64,000 nt of DNA, taken from Beta vulgaris subsp. vulgaris. Lineage: Eukaryota; Streptophyta; Magnoliopsida; Caryophyllales; Amaranthaceae. Shown one piece after another: positions 22,492-35,020 of this stretch; within the stretch, counting starts at the first letter, position 1; every line of letters starts with the position of its first letter. Under the pieces are notes generated by a model. That model was not told the origin of the DNA, ran no database searches, and saw nothing but the letters and a program-made list of their open reading frames with translations. The translations under genes were made by a program, and so were the position numbers. The DNA is taken from assembly GCF_026745355.1 (NCBI RefSeq), contig NC_079207.1, positions 14,557,317 through 14,621,316 of the forward strand, read 5' to 3'.

Positions 22492-25400
22492 TTTTTTTTG
22501 ATAATTTTAGGAGTTTTTATTAATAATCATTAATAAGAGGCATACAACGATTACTTTGATTATGGAATGGGATAAAGGGACTACATCATACATCAGGCTT
22601 TGAATTAACGGAGATGAGACTAAAGCCATGCTATGAATTCTGCATCACGCCTAAGTCCTTGCTTTGCAAGACAATCAGCTACTTGGTTGGTCTCTCTTCC
22701 TTTGTGAATTATTGACAGGTTAAGCCATGACCTTCTAGCATTTCTGATGAAGTTTAATTGGAAGGCTAAGTTCCAAGGCCCTCTTGAATCTTCAAGGCAC
22801 CATTTAACCGCATTGGCCGAGTCTGATTCAATGATGATGCTTGATCCTTTGATTGAGTCACTACTGATGGAGATTTTGATTGCGCGAAGAATTGCAAAGA
22901 TTTCGGCTGAGTTAATCTCCATTTTCGGGATTGGGCTTGAGAAGAGAGCCATAAAACGCTGATCTGGTCTCCTTAGGACACCTCCCACAGCAGCATGACT
23001 TAAACGAACATCAAATGAGGCATCAACATTCCATTTGACCCATCCAAGGGGGGGAGGCACCCATGATTTTACCGAGATTACAGATTGCATCAGATTTTTT
23101 GGCTTGAGAATGTCAATTGACTGCCATTGAAGACAACATGGATTTCGAACAATTTCTTCGGCCGAGAAAGGAAATGGATCATTCCAACCCTTAATCCACC
23201 ACCCTAAGCGAAGGAGAATCAAATCTCTAATTTCCGATTGAGATGCTGATTTACCACCAAATACCCTTGCGTTTCTTTCCTTCCAGATTGACCAAATAAA
23301 TATGAAAAAAATTGCGCTCCACACCTTTCCAAAGAACAGGCCGTGCTTTTTTTGCGGCCTCCATTGAAAGAAAGCATCTTTGATTCGCAGGGGGAAGATC
23401 CATTGTAGATTCCACATATCAATCCACCAACACCACAGGAGGCGAGAAAATTCACAGTGAAGAAATAAGTGGTTTACAGATTCGATGTGAGAACTACAGA
23501 AGACACATAAGGCCTCTGTTTGTGGAATGATTCCTTTGCGCATCAGATTTTCTTTGGAGTTGATTTTCTCCAAAAGAACCAGCCATGAGAACACTTCAAT
23601 TCTGTAGGGTATAAGGCCTCGCCAGAGGCATTTGAAAAATTCCGGATTAGGGGGGATGGATGCTTTATCCAGTTCAAAGGTGGCAGATTTGACTGAGAAA
23701 TGGCCCACTTTACTGGGGGTCCATATTTGCAAGTCCTCCTCAAAAGGTGAAAGGGAGACTTCTTCCAAAGCGCAGGAGAGCTGCTCAAACTCTTGAATGT
23801 CTCTGGGCCGAAGATTCCTGGCCCAATGGAAATACCATTGCCACACGAACCCATTCCAAAACCCGAACATAGCAATTGACGCATTTTGGGCTGAGGAGAT
23901 AGAGAATAATCTAGGGAATTGGATCTTTAAAGGGGACGGTCCAAGCCAAATTTCGTGCCAAAAACTAGTTGAGGCCCCATCACCTATCTTTTTTCGGATT
24001 TTTGAGAGTGAGAATGATTTGGCAATAGGGTGGGAGAGGATAGTTTTGCATATGCTACGCCAAGGGCCTCCTTTATTTGGGATTTGAAGCTCAGTGATCA
24101 ACAGTGATGAGGGGTAATTATATTTTGATTGAATGACTTGCCTCCATAGTGATTTAGGGCATGAGAAATATCTCCAAATCCACTTGAATAACATTGCGAT
24201 ATTGCGGTGCAGGAGATTACCAATACTCAGCCCACCAAGAAGCTTCGGCAGAGCGATTTGACGCCAAGCTACAAGTGGGATTGAACTTTTTTCTTCAGAA
24301 CCACCCCAAAGAAAATTACTTTGGATCTTAGTGATTTTTTCAATGATCCCTTTTGGCATAAGGAATAAGGACATGAAGTATAGGGGTAAATTTGCCATGG
24401 ATGACTTGATTAGAGTTAATCTACCGCCAAGAGATAATAATTTCCCCTTCCAGGAGGCCAATTTTTTCCGGATTCTTTCAAGGATGGGATCCCAAATTGC
24501 CAGTTTGTGGGTGGAGCCACCGATAGGAAGCCCGAGATATGAGAAAAGAATGGTGCTGCGTTTACACATTAGGATTTCCGCTGAATTTTTGATCCATTCC
24601 TCCGAGACATTGATCCCCATGATAGAACTTTTGTGGAAATTTACATGAAGATCTGAAACAAGATCAAAGAGAATAAGAGATTTCTTGATGTTAAGTAATG
24701 AAGATATATCAAGTGTGCAAAACAGGATGGTATCGTCAGCGTATTGCAGATGAGATATCATGATTTCATCTTTCCCCACTGGAATTCCCTTCCACATATT
24801 TTTGTTAATTGCATGATGAATCAGCAGATTTAGCACTTCTACTGCCAGATCAAAGAGAAAGGGTGACAGGGGGTCACCCTGTCTGAGACCTCGTTGGAGC
24901 TTAAATGGAATTGTGGGGGATCCGTTGACTAGGATAGATGCCGAAGCTGAAGTTATGCAAGCCGAGATCCATTTCCTCCATAGAGGTGGGAAGTTCATCT
25001 GTGAAAGAGTCCAATCAATAAAACTCCATGAAACACTGTCGAAAGCCTTGTGGAAGTCAAGTTTAAAAATCACTGCTTCTCTTTTTGAATTTTTGAGTGA
25101 ATCAATAAGTTCGCTTGCTATTAGGGCACAATCAAGAATCTGACGTCCTTTGATGAAGGAGGACTGAAATGGGCTGACGAGATGATCCATGACAGCTTGA
25201 AGACGCCGAGCAAGTATCTTCGGTATAATTTTATAAATGCAACCAATCATACTTATTGGTCTGTAATCCTTGAATCCGGAGGGAGATTTGACTTTTGCAA
25301 TGAGAGCTATCAAGGCCGTATTACAGCCCTTTGGGAGGACACCGGAAGCCCAGAATTTTTCCACGATCACATAGAAGTCATTTTTAATTATTTCCCATGT

Positions 25401-25630
25401 GTGCTTTATGAAATAGAAGTTAAATCCGTCTGGTCCCGGTGATTTCTGGCTATCACATGAAGATACTGCTTGGTCAATTTCTTCATGTGAACTGCTTCAG
25501 TGAGTTTCGCGGATTGCCATGGGAGAAGTTTCCTGAATTCCAGGTTTGAGAAAGTTGGTCTGATGGGGGATTCTTCCTGAAAGAGCAATTTAAAGAAAGA
25601 TACTGCTTCATTTTTGACATCTTCAATTTT
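22492..25630 (-). mobile_element. 5'-truncated L1-type LINE with long intact ORF2
   Basis: The minus-strand poly(A) tail appears as T-rich sequence at 22492. TTTCCAGTT occurs at 22483-22491 and again at 25631-25639, a plausible 9-bp target duplication. The copy begins within the linker before reverse transcriptase, so the endonuclease and ORF1 are missing. That is the usual result of incomplete target-primed reverse transcription. Confidence 0.85.
22620..25490 (-). CDS. LINE ORF2 fragment: reverse transcriptase, zf-RVT and RNase H
   Basis: An uninterrupted frame of over 900 codons, from about 25490 to 22620. Numbering from the non-ATG codon at 25370: KDYRPIS near 35-40; the RT catalytic region with FKLDFHKAFDSVSW near 103-115; RQGDPLSPFLFDL near 163-175; and the YADD box at 210-213. 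A zinc-binding CVFC...HLFLHC region lies near 620-650. The RNase H domain occupies about the last 150 residues with NVDAS, SAE, ESDSANAV and QVADCLAKQ, so the D-E-D-D set looks complete. Upstream, a frameshift near 25490 separates it from a short piece ending at 25588. There is no proper start codon, so it is probably not translated alone. The intact frame implies a fairly young insertion. Confidence 0.88.
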   Translation of the reverse strand, partial: SHEEIDQAVSSCDSQKSPGPDGFNFYFIKHTWEIIKNDFYVIVEKFWASGVLPKGCNTALIALIAKVKSPSGFKDYRPISMIGCIYKIIPKILARRLQAVMDHLVSPFQSSFIKGRQILDCALIASELIDSLKNSKREAVIFKLDFHKAFDSVSWSFIDWTLSQMNFPPLWRKWISACITSASASILVNGSPTIPFKLQRGLRQGDPLSPFLFDLAVEVLNLLIHHAINKNMWKGIPVGKDEIMISHLQYADDTILFCTLDISSLLNIKKSLILFDLVSDLHVNFHKSSIMGINVSEEWIKNSAEILMCKRSTILFSYLGLPIGGSTHKLAIWDPILERIRKKLASWKGKLLSLGGRLTLIKSSMANLPLYFMSLFLMPKGIIEKITKIQSNFLWGGSEEKSSIPLVAWRQIALPKLLGGLSIGNLLHRNIAMLFKWIWRYFSCPKSLWRQVIQSKYNYPSSLLITELQIPNKGGPWRSICKTILSHPIAKSFSLSKIRKKIGDGASTSFWHEIWLGPSPLKIQFPRLFSISSAQNASIAMFGFWNGFVWQWYFHWARNLRPRDIQEFEQLSCALEEVSLSPFEEDLQIWTPSKVGHFSVKSATFELDKASIPPNPEFFKCLWRGLIPYRIEVFSWLVLLEKINSKENLMRKGIIPQTEALCVFCSSHIESVNHLFLHCEFSRLLWCWWIDMWNLQWIFPLRIKDAFFQWRPQKKHGLFFGKVWSAIFFIFIWSIWKERNARVFGGKSASQSEIRDLILLRLGWWIKGWNDPFPFSAEEIVRNPCCLQWQSIDILKPKNLMQSVISVKSWVPPPLGWVKWNVDASFDVRLSHAAVGGVLRRPDQRFMALFSSPIPKMEINSAEIFAILRAIKISISSDSIKGSSIIIESDSANAVKWCLEDSRGPWNLAFQLNFIRNARRSWLNLSIIHKGRETNQVADCLAKQGLRRDAEFIAWL

Positions 25631-26374
25631 TTTCCAGTTGGTTTCAATTTTTGTTCAGTTGGTCCATTATTTGTTTCAGTTGGTCCATTATTTATTTCAG
25701 TTGGTCCATTATTTCTTTCAGTTGGTCCGTTATTTCTTTCAGTTGGTACACATATTACGAAACAAAGTCCAACTGAAATAAAACAATAACTAACTGAAAC
25801 AAAACAATAACCAATTGAAACAAAAAAATAACCAACTGAAAATAAAAAATAGAAAAAGAATGGAGACTAAGATTAAGAATTTCATGAAGATCTGGTTATT
25901 CGCAATTGGTTCAGCTTGTTACTCCTTGAGTTTATCCAGAATATTCCACATAAGAAATAGAAATTTATAAATAAATAAGAATTAAAGAAAGTGAAAGTGA
26001 AAAACAAACAAATAGAAATTTATAAATAAATAAGAATTAAAGAAAGAGAAAGTGAAAAACAAACCAGTTTCATTGATGAAAACAGAGCAATCATAGCAGA
26101 TTTTTTGGATGAGAGTATGAGACGTAGAAGAGAGACTTCGTAAGAACGGAGACACGGATTGATGTCAGTTGATCGAATATCGTCAATAAGAATGGGAGTC
26201 GATGAAAGAGTTGACAGAATAAGACGAGCCATTAGGTTGAACTTCTAATATATTCGAGGGCGCGGCCATGAACTGACAAATGATGATGATGCGTGAAGGA
26301 GATTGGTTTTTTTTTTTCATTTGGGTCAGCCCGTCTGACAGTAAGTATTTGATCAGACGGTCTGACCTAATACT

Positions 26375-27017
26375 TTCACAAACTTAAATTATCGAATTAG
26401 AACTTTGATAAACACCTAGTCTATTGGATTATCCAACATCCTACTCAGTCTATTTGGATATGTTTTTACTAGTGTGGTTGAAAAATCCCTAACTTGTACT
26501 TATATAATTAGACCAAGGTGCCATAAATATTACATCGTAATCTTACTCGACTGCTCGTGTGATGTTTTTGAAAATGACGTCGATTGATGGTAGTGCTAGC
26601 CCTCATGCCATCCAGTCCATGCTCAACTTTAGCTTAGCGGCAAGGTGCATGCCGTGTGCAGTATGACCTTATCGGTATTTCTGGCTCGTATGAGCACGAG
26701 TCACGTTGTATATTTGAAGAGACACTTTTGCCTAATAGCGACGAGAGAGGGTTAACCAGCCACAACAGTCATAAGTGAATTCGAGACAATCGACATGTTC
26801 TTAGTGGGAAGAGGGGATTTTAATGTAAATTGCAATACATAACGTAAATATGGACGACAGTGAAAATTCAATTAAAACTTGGTAGGAAATCTACTTTTAT
26901 TTATTCAATAACATTCCTTAAAGAGGGTTGATTGTGAGATAATTAACCAACCCGCTGAACATAATACTTGCAGTGACATTCTAATGGAAAATAAAACCTC
27001 AATAAAGAGGTAAACAC
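26375..27017. other. Non-coding spacer
   Basis: Moderate GC content around 26520-26830 with a few short open stretches, but no domain I recognise in any frame. Confidence 0.35.
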
Positions 27018-27501
27018 TAGGGATGGGCATGAGTAGGGTTTGGGTCAAGTCCGACTAGACCTAGACCCAGACCCTAAAATTTTTGTTGACCCGAACCCTA
27101 AGAGTCTAGAAAAGCTGGACCCAGACCTAGACCCTTAGGGTCCACATGGTCTAAGATCCGAGTATAAGGCCTAGCATATTTCCTTTATTTTTGCTTAATT
27201 TTTAATATCATTTATATTTCTTGACTTTCGATAGTGTCTTTGATATGTAGGGTATAGGGTATTGGTCTAAATGAAAAAATTGAAATTTTAGGATATATAT
27301 GATGGTTTTTTTCTAAAACACAAAAGTGAATATAAGGTCCAAGTGTAGGGTATGAGTAGAGCATGTGTCTCGAATAGAAGTTCATTTGGACCCAGGCCAG
27401 GACCCAAAATATTAGGGTCTAGAAAAAGTTTGACCCAAACCCTAAAATTAAAGTCGGATCCAATAGGATTGATTATAATACTGAACTCATGTCCATCCCT
27501 A
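27018..27501. mobile_element. hAT-like MITE with GGGTC-rich interior
   Basis: Ends TAGGGATGGGCATGAG and CTCATGTCCATCCCTA are inverted with one mismatch. TAGGGATG-type termini occur in hAT elements. The interior is rich in GACCC and AGACCTAGACCC motifs shared with the repeats at 6.6 and 16.6 kb. The 8-bp flanks do not match, so the superfamily call is tentative. Confidence 0.5.
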
Positions 27502-28055
27502 ATAAATAATACAATAAAAATGTAAAATACTAAAAAAAAATTATATAAAAAGATTAAAAAAATGTTACACAAAAGATTGAAAACCAACATGCCCAGTTCC
27601 CACTCACTTCATTTCACATTAAACACATAAATTATTTTGTTGCACTCACTTCACATTAAATTAACTCCTTACAGTTCAAAAGGTTGGGTTAATTAGTAAC
27701 TGGGATTTTGGCCCAGATTATGAAATAGAAATCTAAATGATAAAGAAACGAGATAAATACATCTCCCCACTTTTTGCTTAGTGAGGAAAGAAAAAGATGA
27801 AAGAGCTCTTATTCACTTCCATTTTTTTTATTTTTGAGATGAGCTTTGGTGGAATTTTAATTCATAGCATGAAACTAAAATGATGCCATGATTATGACAA
27901 ATTAAAAAAAAAAAATTGGGTCCTCTTGTTTTACATGCTTTGGCCCTAGAAAACCCAATCCAAGCCCGAGGGAACAAGGTGCCAAAATATCAACAAATAA
28001 CAGTGTACACTTCTTGGTGACATAAGGCATTTTGTTATGTCCTACTAGTATTTTC
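27502..28055. other. Non-coding spacer
   Basis: AT-rich, no feature recognised. Confidence 0.35.
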
Positions 28056-28227
28056 TGATAGAGTATAATCTATTCCTGGGGCCTCAATCATCAGCTTCCT
28101 TGCGCCGTATGGGTTTACTCGCCCGTTGACTCGCACACATGTCAGACTCCTTAGACAACGGCGAGTAAACCCGTACAGCGCAAGGAAGCTGATGGTTGAG
28201 GCCCAGGAATAGATTTATACTCTATCA
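28056..28227. mobile_element. 172-bp foldback element with LTR-like ends
   Basis: Begins TGATAGAGTATAATCTATTC and ends with the near-exact inverse ATTTATACTCTATCA. The arms of about 72 bp pair with few mismatches around a roughly 30-nt loop. A 5-bp direct repeat TTTTC flanks it (28051-28055 and 28228-28232). TG...CA ends with a 5-bp duplication are LTR-type, yet the body is a hairpin. The first about 40 bp match the old LTR fragment at 43016-43055. Confidence 0.7.
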
Positions 28228-31200
28228 TTTTCCTCGAGTAGCCTTCCACTCTGCACTCTAGAGAAAATTCAAGCATTATAATTATATTACTCATTTGTTA
28301 GATCAACCCTGTTACAGAAGACATAATGCGAAATCTCTCCAAGCGCGGCGTTAGCTGCTACAACGAAAGGGACTAAAGGTTATAGTAAGGTGTACACACT
28401 ACACTTTAAGGGACCAAACAAAGGGATCCATCACTGGTGATCACCAAAAACGTGTGTCTCATCAACCCAACATTTGACTTACAAGACTAAACAAAGCAAA
28501 AAGAACTTGAAGATGATAGATTTTTCTTTGATAAATCCGAGATTGTCTCAACCCCATTTTTACACTATAGGATCACATTTTTGATTCCATCTGAATTACC
28601 GATTAAACAATTTCTAGTATCAATCAAACAGTTTCTTGTATTAATATATAATATTGCCATTAAGATTGATACTTTAATAAAGGGACTACAGTTTAAAATG
28701 TAAAAGGGCATAAAAGTCATCTTAAAAAAAATTGTGTGATCAAGGTCATCTTTAATTCGCAAATCACAAGCATTATACATAGATCACAATTATTACGGAC
28801 CTAAATCTACGAACTTCGATCAACAAGCCAAAGATATACTCAATTTTCTTTCACAGTAATCAATGACTGGGAGTTTGAAGATACACCAATTTTCCCAAAG
28901 CTTACGCTTCAGTTGTTACTTGTTAGCTTAGTATTTGATTTTTCCAAGATCTTATATATATAAATCTATATCAAAAATCTTGAATCCATATACGAATAAC
29001 TTGTAATGTGATGAGTGGAACACATACCAAACCCCTCACACACCAACCCTCCCCGCAAAAAGGCCAGGCCAAAAAATCTTTAAACATAAAATATTTGAAA
29101 TTGATAGTCAACATGTTTACGAATATCTCTAATTAAGATCTTTATGGAATGAATCAAAAGATTTTGGAGAGAAAAATTTAATTTGGTGCATGTTTTTTAT
29201 TTGGTTTACTTACATATTTTAGTGGTTTATTCGAATTTGTTTATATAAAGGCCTATTTTTCAATATTAGTATAGGCTCCATATGTTCAAGCCGGGGCTGT
29301 CTAGACCATATAGGTTTACAAAAGCGGCTAAAATCCTCAAGACAACATTTTGGGATTACAGGAACCTCGAAATAATCTCTAAAATAATCTACTGTCCAAG
29401 ATTATGCTATGTACATACGAAAATATTTTAAGCATTTTGCTCGAGGAAAACCTTGGAAACTATAGCTTTCCTTTGCCATGATGAAGTCTCGTACAAACTT
29501 TTGAGTATTTCTCCACTAAACTGTCTTAACAGTGTACTCGGCTCTGCATAATGAAGTCATGAAAGATGGAATCTATGATCCCAATAGCTGAACTTGAGTT
29601 CGGTCTCTACCCGTCGCGGAAAAAACCCGAGTTATAACAGGATATTTCGGCCCGTTTCCAAGTATTGGGCATTGAAATTTAGGTCCAAAATATAGTCTTT
29701 AGTCTGATTTAGCCTTGGGGCAGAACTGATCCGGCCGAGTTTATGATTTAATAAGGACCATTAGTTAGTCCCGACTTTTCGGCTTAAAGCTAGTCACTTT
29801 TGAAGTAACAGCTTGTTCGACTTTCTCGTTTGTCAACATAGAATTTTGAAAATTAATATCTTTAATTATCAAAATCAAAATACATTAAAAACTTTATATC
29901 TTTTCTTTATGTATAAATCAGTAAAATCACAAATGATGGTCAAAGTGCAGTTTGTAAAATAGTGTCGAAGTATGGAGTGTATAGACAAGAAAGAGAACAG
30001 AGGGAAGTAAGTGGTAAGAGGTCCCTATTAACGGAAGCACTTAATGGACCAAAGGGAGGAACCATCATTGAGATGCACTACACTGGTGTCCTCTCTGTCC
30101 ATCATGAACCCAACAAAAGCCTACAAAGGTTGACAAAAGGGCCAAAAGAAAAGGGAAAGAGAGGGTAAATTTGACCTTTTGGAAGCCCAAAAAACTCAAA
30201 CTTATTCAATCCAAATTTCACAAGTAGCAGCATTCATGCGTTTCATGCTCTTTCTTTTCACATAGTATTTTAAAACTTGATAGTACAAAAAATATGATAG
30301 TTATAGTCTTACTATAGATGTCCATTTGAGGTTACAAAAAGTGTAGGATAAAAGCGCATCTTTTCAATCTGGGACACCAGACCTGGTTTGTTGCTTAATA
30401 GCTTTTATTTTCGGCTGCATCCTTCATTTGTACAGAGCATATCTACGTTCAATGCAGGCAGAAATTGCAACACAAGCAAAGATTCCTGCTTAATCTTAAT
30501 CAAATCCCTAATAAACAATCATAGTATCTCCAATACATGAGTTGCTTAAACTATTATACAGTAGCAAGTAAATTATTGCTCATTAATCTAGAATTAGTGG
30601 CAGAGCATTGATTGGTCGAAGATTTCGACATTTTGAGCTACAGAGTAACCTAGTGTAGTTTCGTCCTATCAATCAGGGGAAGGGCAAGCTAATTAACATG
30701 TGACAAGTAGCCCTTAAACCTCAAATTAAAGCACAGACACGAATTATAAGTTGTTCTAGCCAATGCTAGATATGTATTGCATCACTATCTTAAAATTTGA
30801 TAGCTTAACACAGTAAAAGTAATACATGTTTCTTTCAAAAGTGACACACATATTCAATCATCTGTACATATAGAGGCATACGATTGATCTAGCATAATGA
30901 AACTTAGAGTTCAAGCGTCCAAAAGTTTTATGATAGAAAAGCTTTCAATGAGTATTGTTATAGTAAAAAAAAAGTTTACTTCCAATAAGATAACAAAGAA
31001 TTGATTATGTCCTTGAACAGCCTCCAAGTTGTATATTATGTTCACCTCCACGTCTAATGTACCTTTGTCAATATGTGGTAGCCATTTCCAATATCTTACC
31101 CTGAAAGAGCCACTTTGTAAGATTGTTTTCAGCCCAACTACAAGACTTTGGTTGCTAGATCAAAACAAAATCTAAGCCGCAACAATCTAGTGTAAGGAAC

Positions 31201-34200
31201 TCCGAAAGGTCTTGGGACGTGTAATTATCCAGAATCAAAAACTTCTTGTTAGCCTGTTAGGTGACAATTTCATCATCTTGGCATTGCCAATTTCATAAAA
31301 AAAGAGGTGGGGGAAGTTCCAAGTATATCAAACAAGTATAATGAAATACATACATTGTCAAATTCAGTGATAACATAATTTATTACTATGCTATATAATA
31401 TTGCCTGAAAATGCTAGTACAAGTATTAGTCTTAGAAATTATATAAAAATCTTGCTTGTATTTATTCCAAAGTGAAGAGCCAAACGTCTATACCATGTTA
31501 GTACCAAATATATGAGACAAGTATTCGTGGTTAATTAAAGAAATCATACAATTTTATAATAAATACTTTATCACGCAACATAGACCAATATACACCCTCC
31601 GATCTCCTACATAAAATCATATTATAATAAGAAAATTTCAAGAGGATCAACTCTTGCACCTCAGTCTTCAGTATCAATATCTGATGCCACAACTAGTCCA
31701 AACCAAACTGAGGTAAATCTTAAAGTCCACAAACTCTACCAAGTACAAACAGCTGCATGTCATTATTGTGCTAAAACTAAAAGGTACTGATAAAAGATTT
31801 CGTAGTATCAGACTCCAATCCATCAACACTCCCTTCAACAAAAGAATAGTTATTCATATATTGAATGCAAACTCTGATCTGATTCAAAACCTGAATAACT
31901 TTAAGCCACTTCATGAAGGGGCCACATTTCAGAGCACCCTGTCTGACTACGTGCATAAGATATTTTATGACAGCTCCGAAGCACAAGAACAAATCAATTA
32001 TTAACCACTAAGGAAAAAAAATTGTAGCTCCATGGGACCATTATTTCCATTACGCAGCTGTGTTAGAAATTGAGAATCATTAAGCCGAATTCCAACTCAC
32101 TCCAAATGGAGAGAAGGGGGGCAAAAGGAAAAAGAATTCCAATACGATGAGTAGCAGCATAGATAATCCATAGTGCCTAAATTCTGGCAGAGTACCACTG
32201 GTACTAAAACAAAAAGCAAAAAGATCATGTTATCTTTGCTGTGTTGGTACTTTGTTACTTACCAGGCCCCAGCTGATTTCTGGTTTGCCATGTATAATTA
32301 CATAGACAAGGAATTCATAATAGCAATCTTGTCTCTTGTGTTATCACCAATTTCACTAGTTATAGTATCTTAAAATCTTATTCAACATCAACTACGATAT
32401 TACCTTCACTATAGCATGACTGCTACAGAGACTGGCGACATCCGGTCTCGTCAGATAGATGTCTTTGTACAAAATATATGATATCAAACGTCCAAGGCAC
32501 ACCCATAGACTCCAAAATTGTGAAGACATAGTAACCCCACTCCACCAACTTATGTGTGACATGCTAAAGCACGATCAACAACCTCCTAATCTGATCAAAT
32601 ATGTTACCTTTATGATGCTCCCTATTCTACTTTAAGAGTCCCAAAATGATCTGGCATGCATATTAAGACAAAGGCACAAAAGCATACTCAATTAACCTCG
32701 TTGCACGAGGGGCACTCTTATTCCGAGACCAAAATTTAGTGATAATAGAAGCTGTTCAGGATGCAGCAGAGGATCAACAAAAGAAACTCAGGTTCACCAT
32801 TTACATGTCAATCATCACATAGAGCATAATAGAAAGTGCACTCCCCCATTCTGTATCATCAACAGTTTAGCTCTTCTACTTCTCAAAGAGGAAACGCGTT
32901 TCTTCCAAAAAAAAAGAAGAAATGCACAAACATTTGGTACTTGCAGCAAACAGTACAATAGAGCTTAGGCATATGCTAGCTAATGTAACAATTAACCACA
33001 AACTAACAAGTTATTGAGCAATGTCTGAGTTTTTGGAATCAATTAATATATGCTAGCCAATATTAGCAGTTCCAACAGCAAATGGTCCATATAAATATGA
33101 GAGCAGGCATCCCTTGGCTTTTATGCTTCAAAACAGTTAAAATTCAATGTAGTCATGTTCCATTAATATGGGCATCTTTTTGAAATGTCATAACGTGATG
33201 ATAGCCCTCACCCATTACTGAAACAGCGCGAGTTACAAAGAGTTACTCAAACTGATAATACAAGAAAGCAACTAAAAGAGGTAAATTCGAATTTAGAAAC
33301 TCAAGCACTCACAAGAGCATATGGCATTAGGCGGAACAGTTGAACTTCACTCGAGTTTAGTTGGCATAGCTGGTACAATAATGTAGCTGCAGAAGCGATA
33401 TATATTTTTTGACAAATTAAATAAGTACACACACTATTTCTGGATAAATCTAACAAATTGATCAGGTTAGACTTTTAGACAAGATTAAACTTTCAATTTG
33501 GGTCAAAAAAAGGTCCAATTGTTTCGTAGGCTTCCAAGAAGCAAACATAATATGATCTGAATTGTATACAGATTATCAGATATGATGTAAGAGGAGCTGA
33601 AAATGAGGATGGAACACATGGTTTTCAACACATCATCTATCTGGTGGATGATGGGCATCAAGAGATGCAATCCTTCAATGTGAATGAGAAAACTAGGCAA
33701 TGTTGCAAAAACTCTGTTTATATCTGTAAATCATTACGGGGATATAGGTAAATAAGATCAAACAGACTCTGTACAACAAAGTAAGAAACAGGTAACTAAT
33801 CCAAGCCACATAGCAATCAGTCCCAAATCATCTATTCAATCTGCTTTACTGCTTTCCTTTTTTCTTTTGAATTGTCATGGGAAGTCAGCTTAGTAGATCA
33901 ATATATTTTCCTCCAATGCTCTAAGACGGCTGAATTTTGCGAAAATTGGCAGAGAATGGTTTGATTTCCTATCACTGGAGTTGCTCTAAGGCACACATCA
34001 TTTGTCAGGTCTACATTTAAGTCCCTTGGTTCACACCATTGGATAGAAGAAGTTCAAGTAAGATTGTACATCTAGTCATCTAGAAGTCAGTAAAAAAAGG
34101 GAAGCAATACAGCTATACAAGGGGAAAGAAACATGTTTTTTTTCTCATTACACAAAACTCAACATTCAATGAACCAAATCTGTGCCTTTTCTCTAATATT

Positions 34201-34689
34201 GTTCAGATAAAAAAAGACTAGTGTCCTTCAGAATCTTTTTTGACCAAGAGGACATTTGAGATTAGCTGCAAAATGCATGTATGGAATTATGTACTTTAAA
34301 CTACAACCTTATCTGGAGTGAATCCTACAAAAACCCAATTGCACTGCCTCTCTATTTACAGGCGAAAGTGCGAAAATTGGATAACGGATACCAAAAGCTC
34401 TGTCTACCAAAAAAAAACATACCACTCATTCTAATACTGAAATGCAAGGATACAAAGAACTCTACATTATATGGTTCTGAATCCAAATTATTAAGTTGTT
34501 GCCTGTTAAAGACAACAGAAGTTTAATGGGGGGTCAGGATCAGGGAACATCTAGAAATCATTGTAAATAATGACGCTCCTTCTACTTCAATTTGTTCACA
34601 AGACAAGGCATGGACAATGTTGATTTTATTAAAACGATTCTTTCTGATTTTACGTGTTCTATATGAATTGCAAGTTACTTCTCAAAGAT
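28228..34689. other. 6.5 kb without a recognisable gene
   Basis: Long region of single-copy-looking sequence, less AT-extreme than the MITE-rich parts. The open frames are short (under about 80 codons), with no domains or codon patterns I recognise. I see no LTRs, poly(A)-bounded insertions or RNA gene. It could be introns of an unseen transcript, decayed transposon or ordinary intergenic DNA. Confidence 0.4.
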
Positions 34690-35020
34690 TTCAGCTCTTA
34701 GCTTGCAATTCTCAATACTTTCTTGAGCTTTTTAAAGTTCAATAAAGTCGTTTGGTAAGCATATCTGCTAGCTGACTATCAAACTTACATTGTTCAATAT
34801 ACTGCGAATAAGATGAGATGAAGAATCTAAATGTACTTGCTCCTGGCATGAAAGATTTGATTTTTAGTCATGGCAATTGCAAACAGATTATTCATCAGAG
34901 CATTCATACGCTTGCAAACTGATGGCTCAAATCCTGCAGAATCCTTCTACACAAAACTGCTCGATTCCCTGACATATATCGTGCTTTGGCTGAAGAAAGT
35001 GCTTCTGCGTGTTGCTTCTA
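34690..35020 (-). pseudogene. Copia RNase H relic
   Basis: On the minus strand, pieces read EALSSAKARYMSGNRAVL then RRILQDL, then NNLFAIAMTKNQIFHARSKYI and DSQLADMLTKRLY. These align in order with the end of Copia polyproteins (LSSAEAEYI, WLRRIL, AIAxxKNPVFHxRSKHI, QLADIxTKxL). Stops and shifts break it. No LTRs were found nearby. It differs from the RNase H of Copia 1 and 2, so it is a separate lineage. Confidence 0.7.

Larger units (their letters stand above)
22356..26374. mobile_element. TIR element rich in CAGTTGG repeats, split by a LINE
   Basis: Left end GTATTGGGTCAGACGCGTC and right end (complement) GTATTAGGTCAGACCGTC are imperfect inverted repeats with further inverted GGTCGGACG/CAGACGG motifs. 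Inside each end are tandem TTTCAGTTGGTCCATTATTT-type units (22395-22490 and 25631-25750), followed by inverted copies (CCAACTGAAA, 25765-25845). The LINE at 22492-25630 is inserted in the left array. I found no clear target duplication and no transposase. Without the LINE the element would be about 0.9 kb. Confidence 0.6.

Noticed and set aside
22395..25760. CAGTTGGTTTCAATTT repeats as a possible CRISPR-like array
   Set aside because: Spacings are irregular and short, and the repeats are part of a TIR element.
26020..26232. 70-codon minus-strand frame in the TIR element
   Set aside because: No domain, and located in a transposon arm with repetitive AT-rich flanks.
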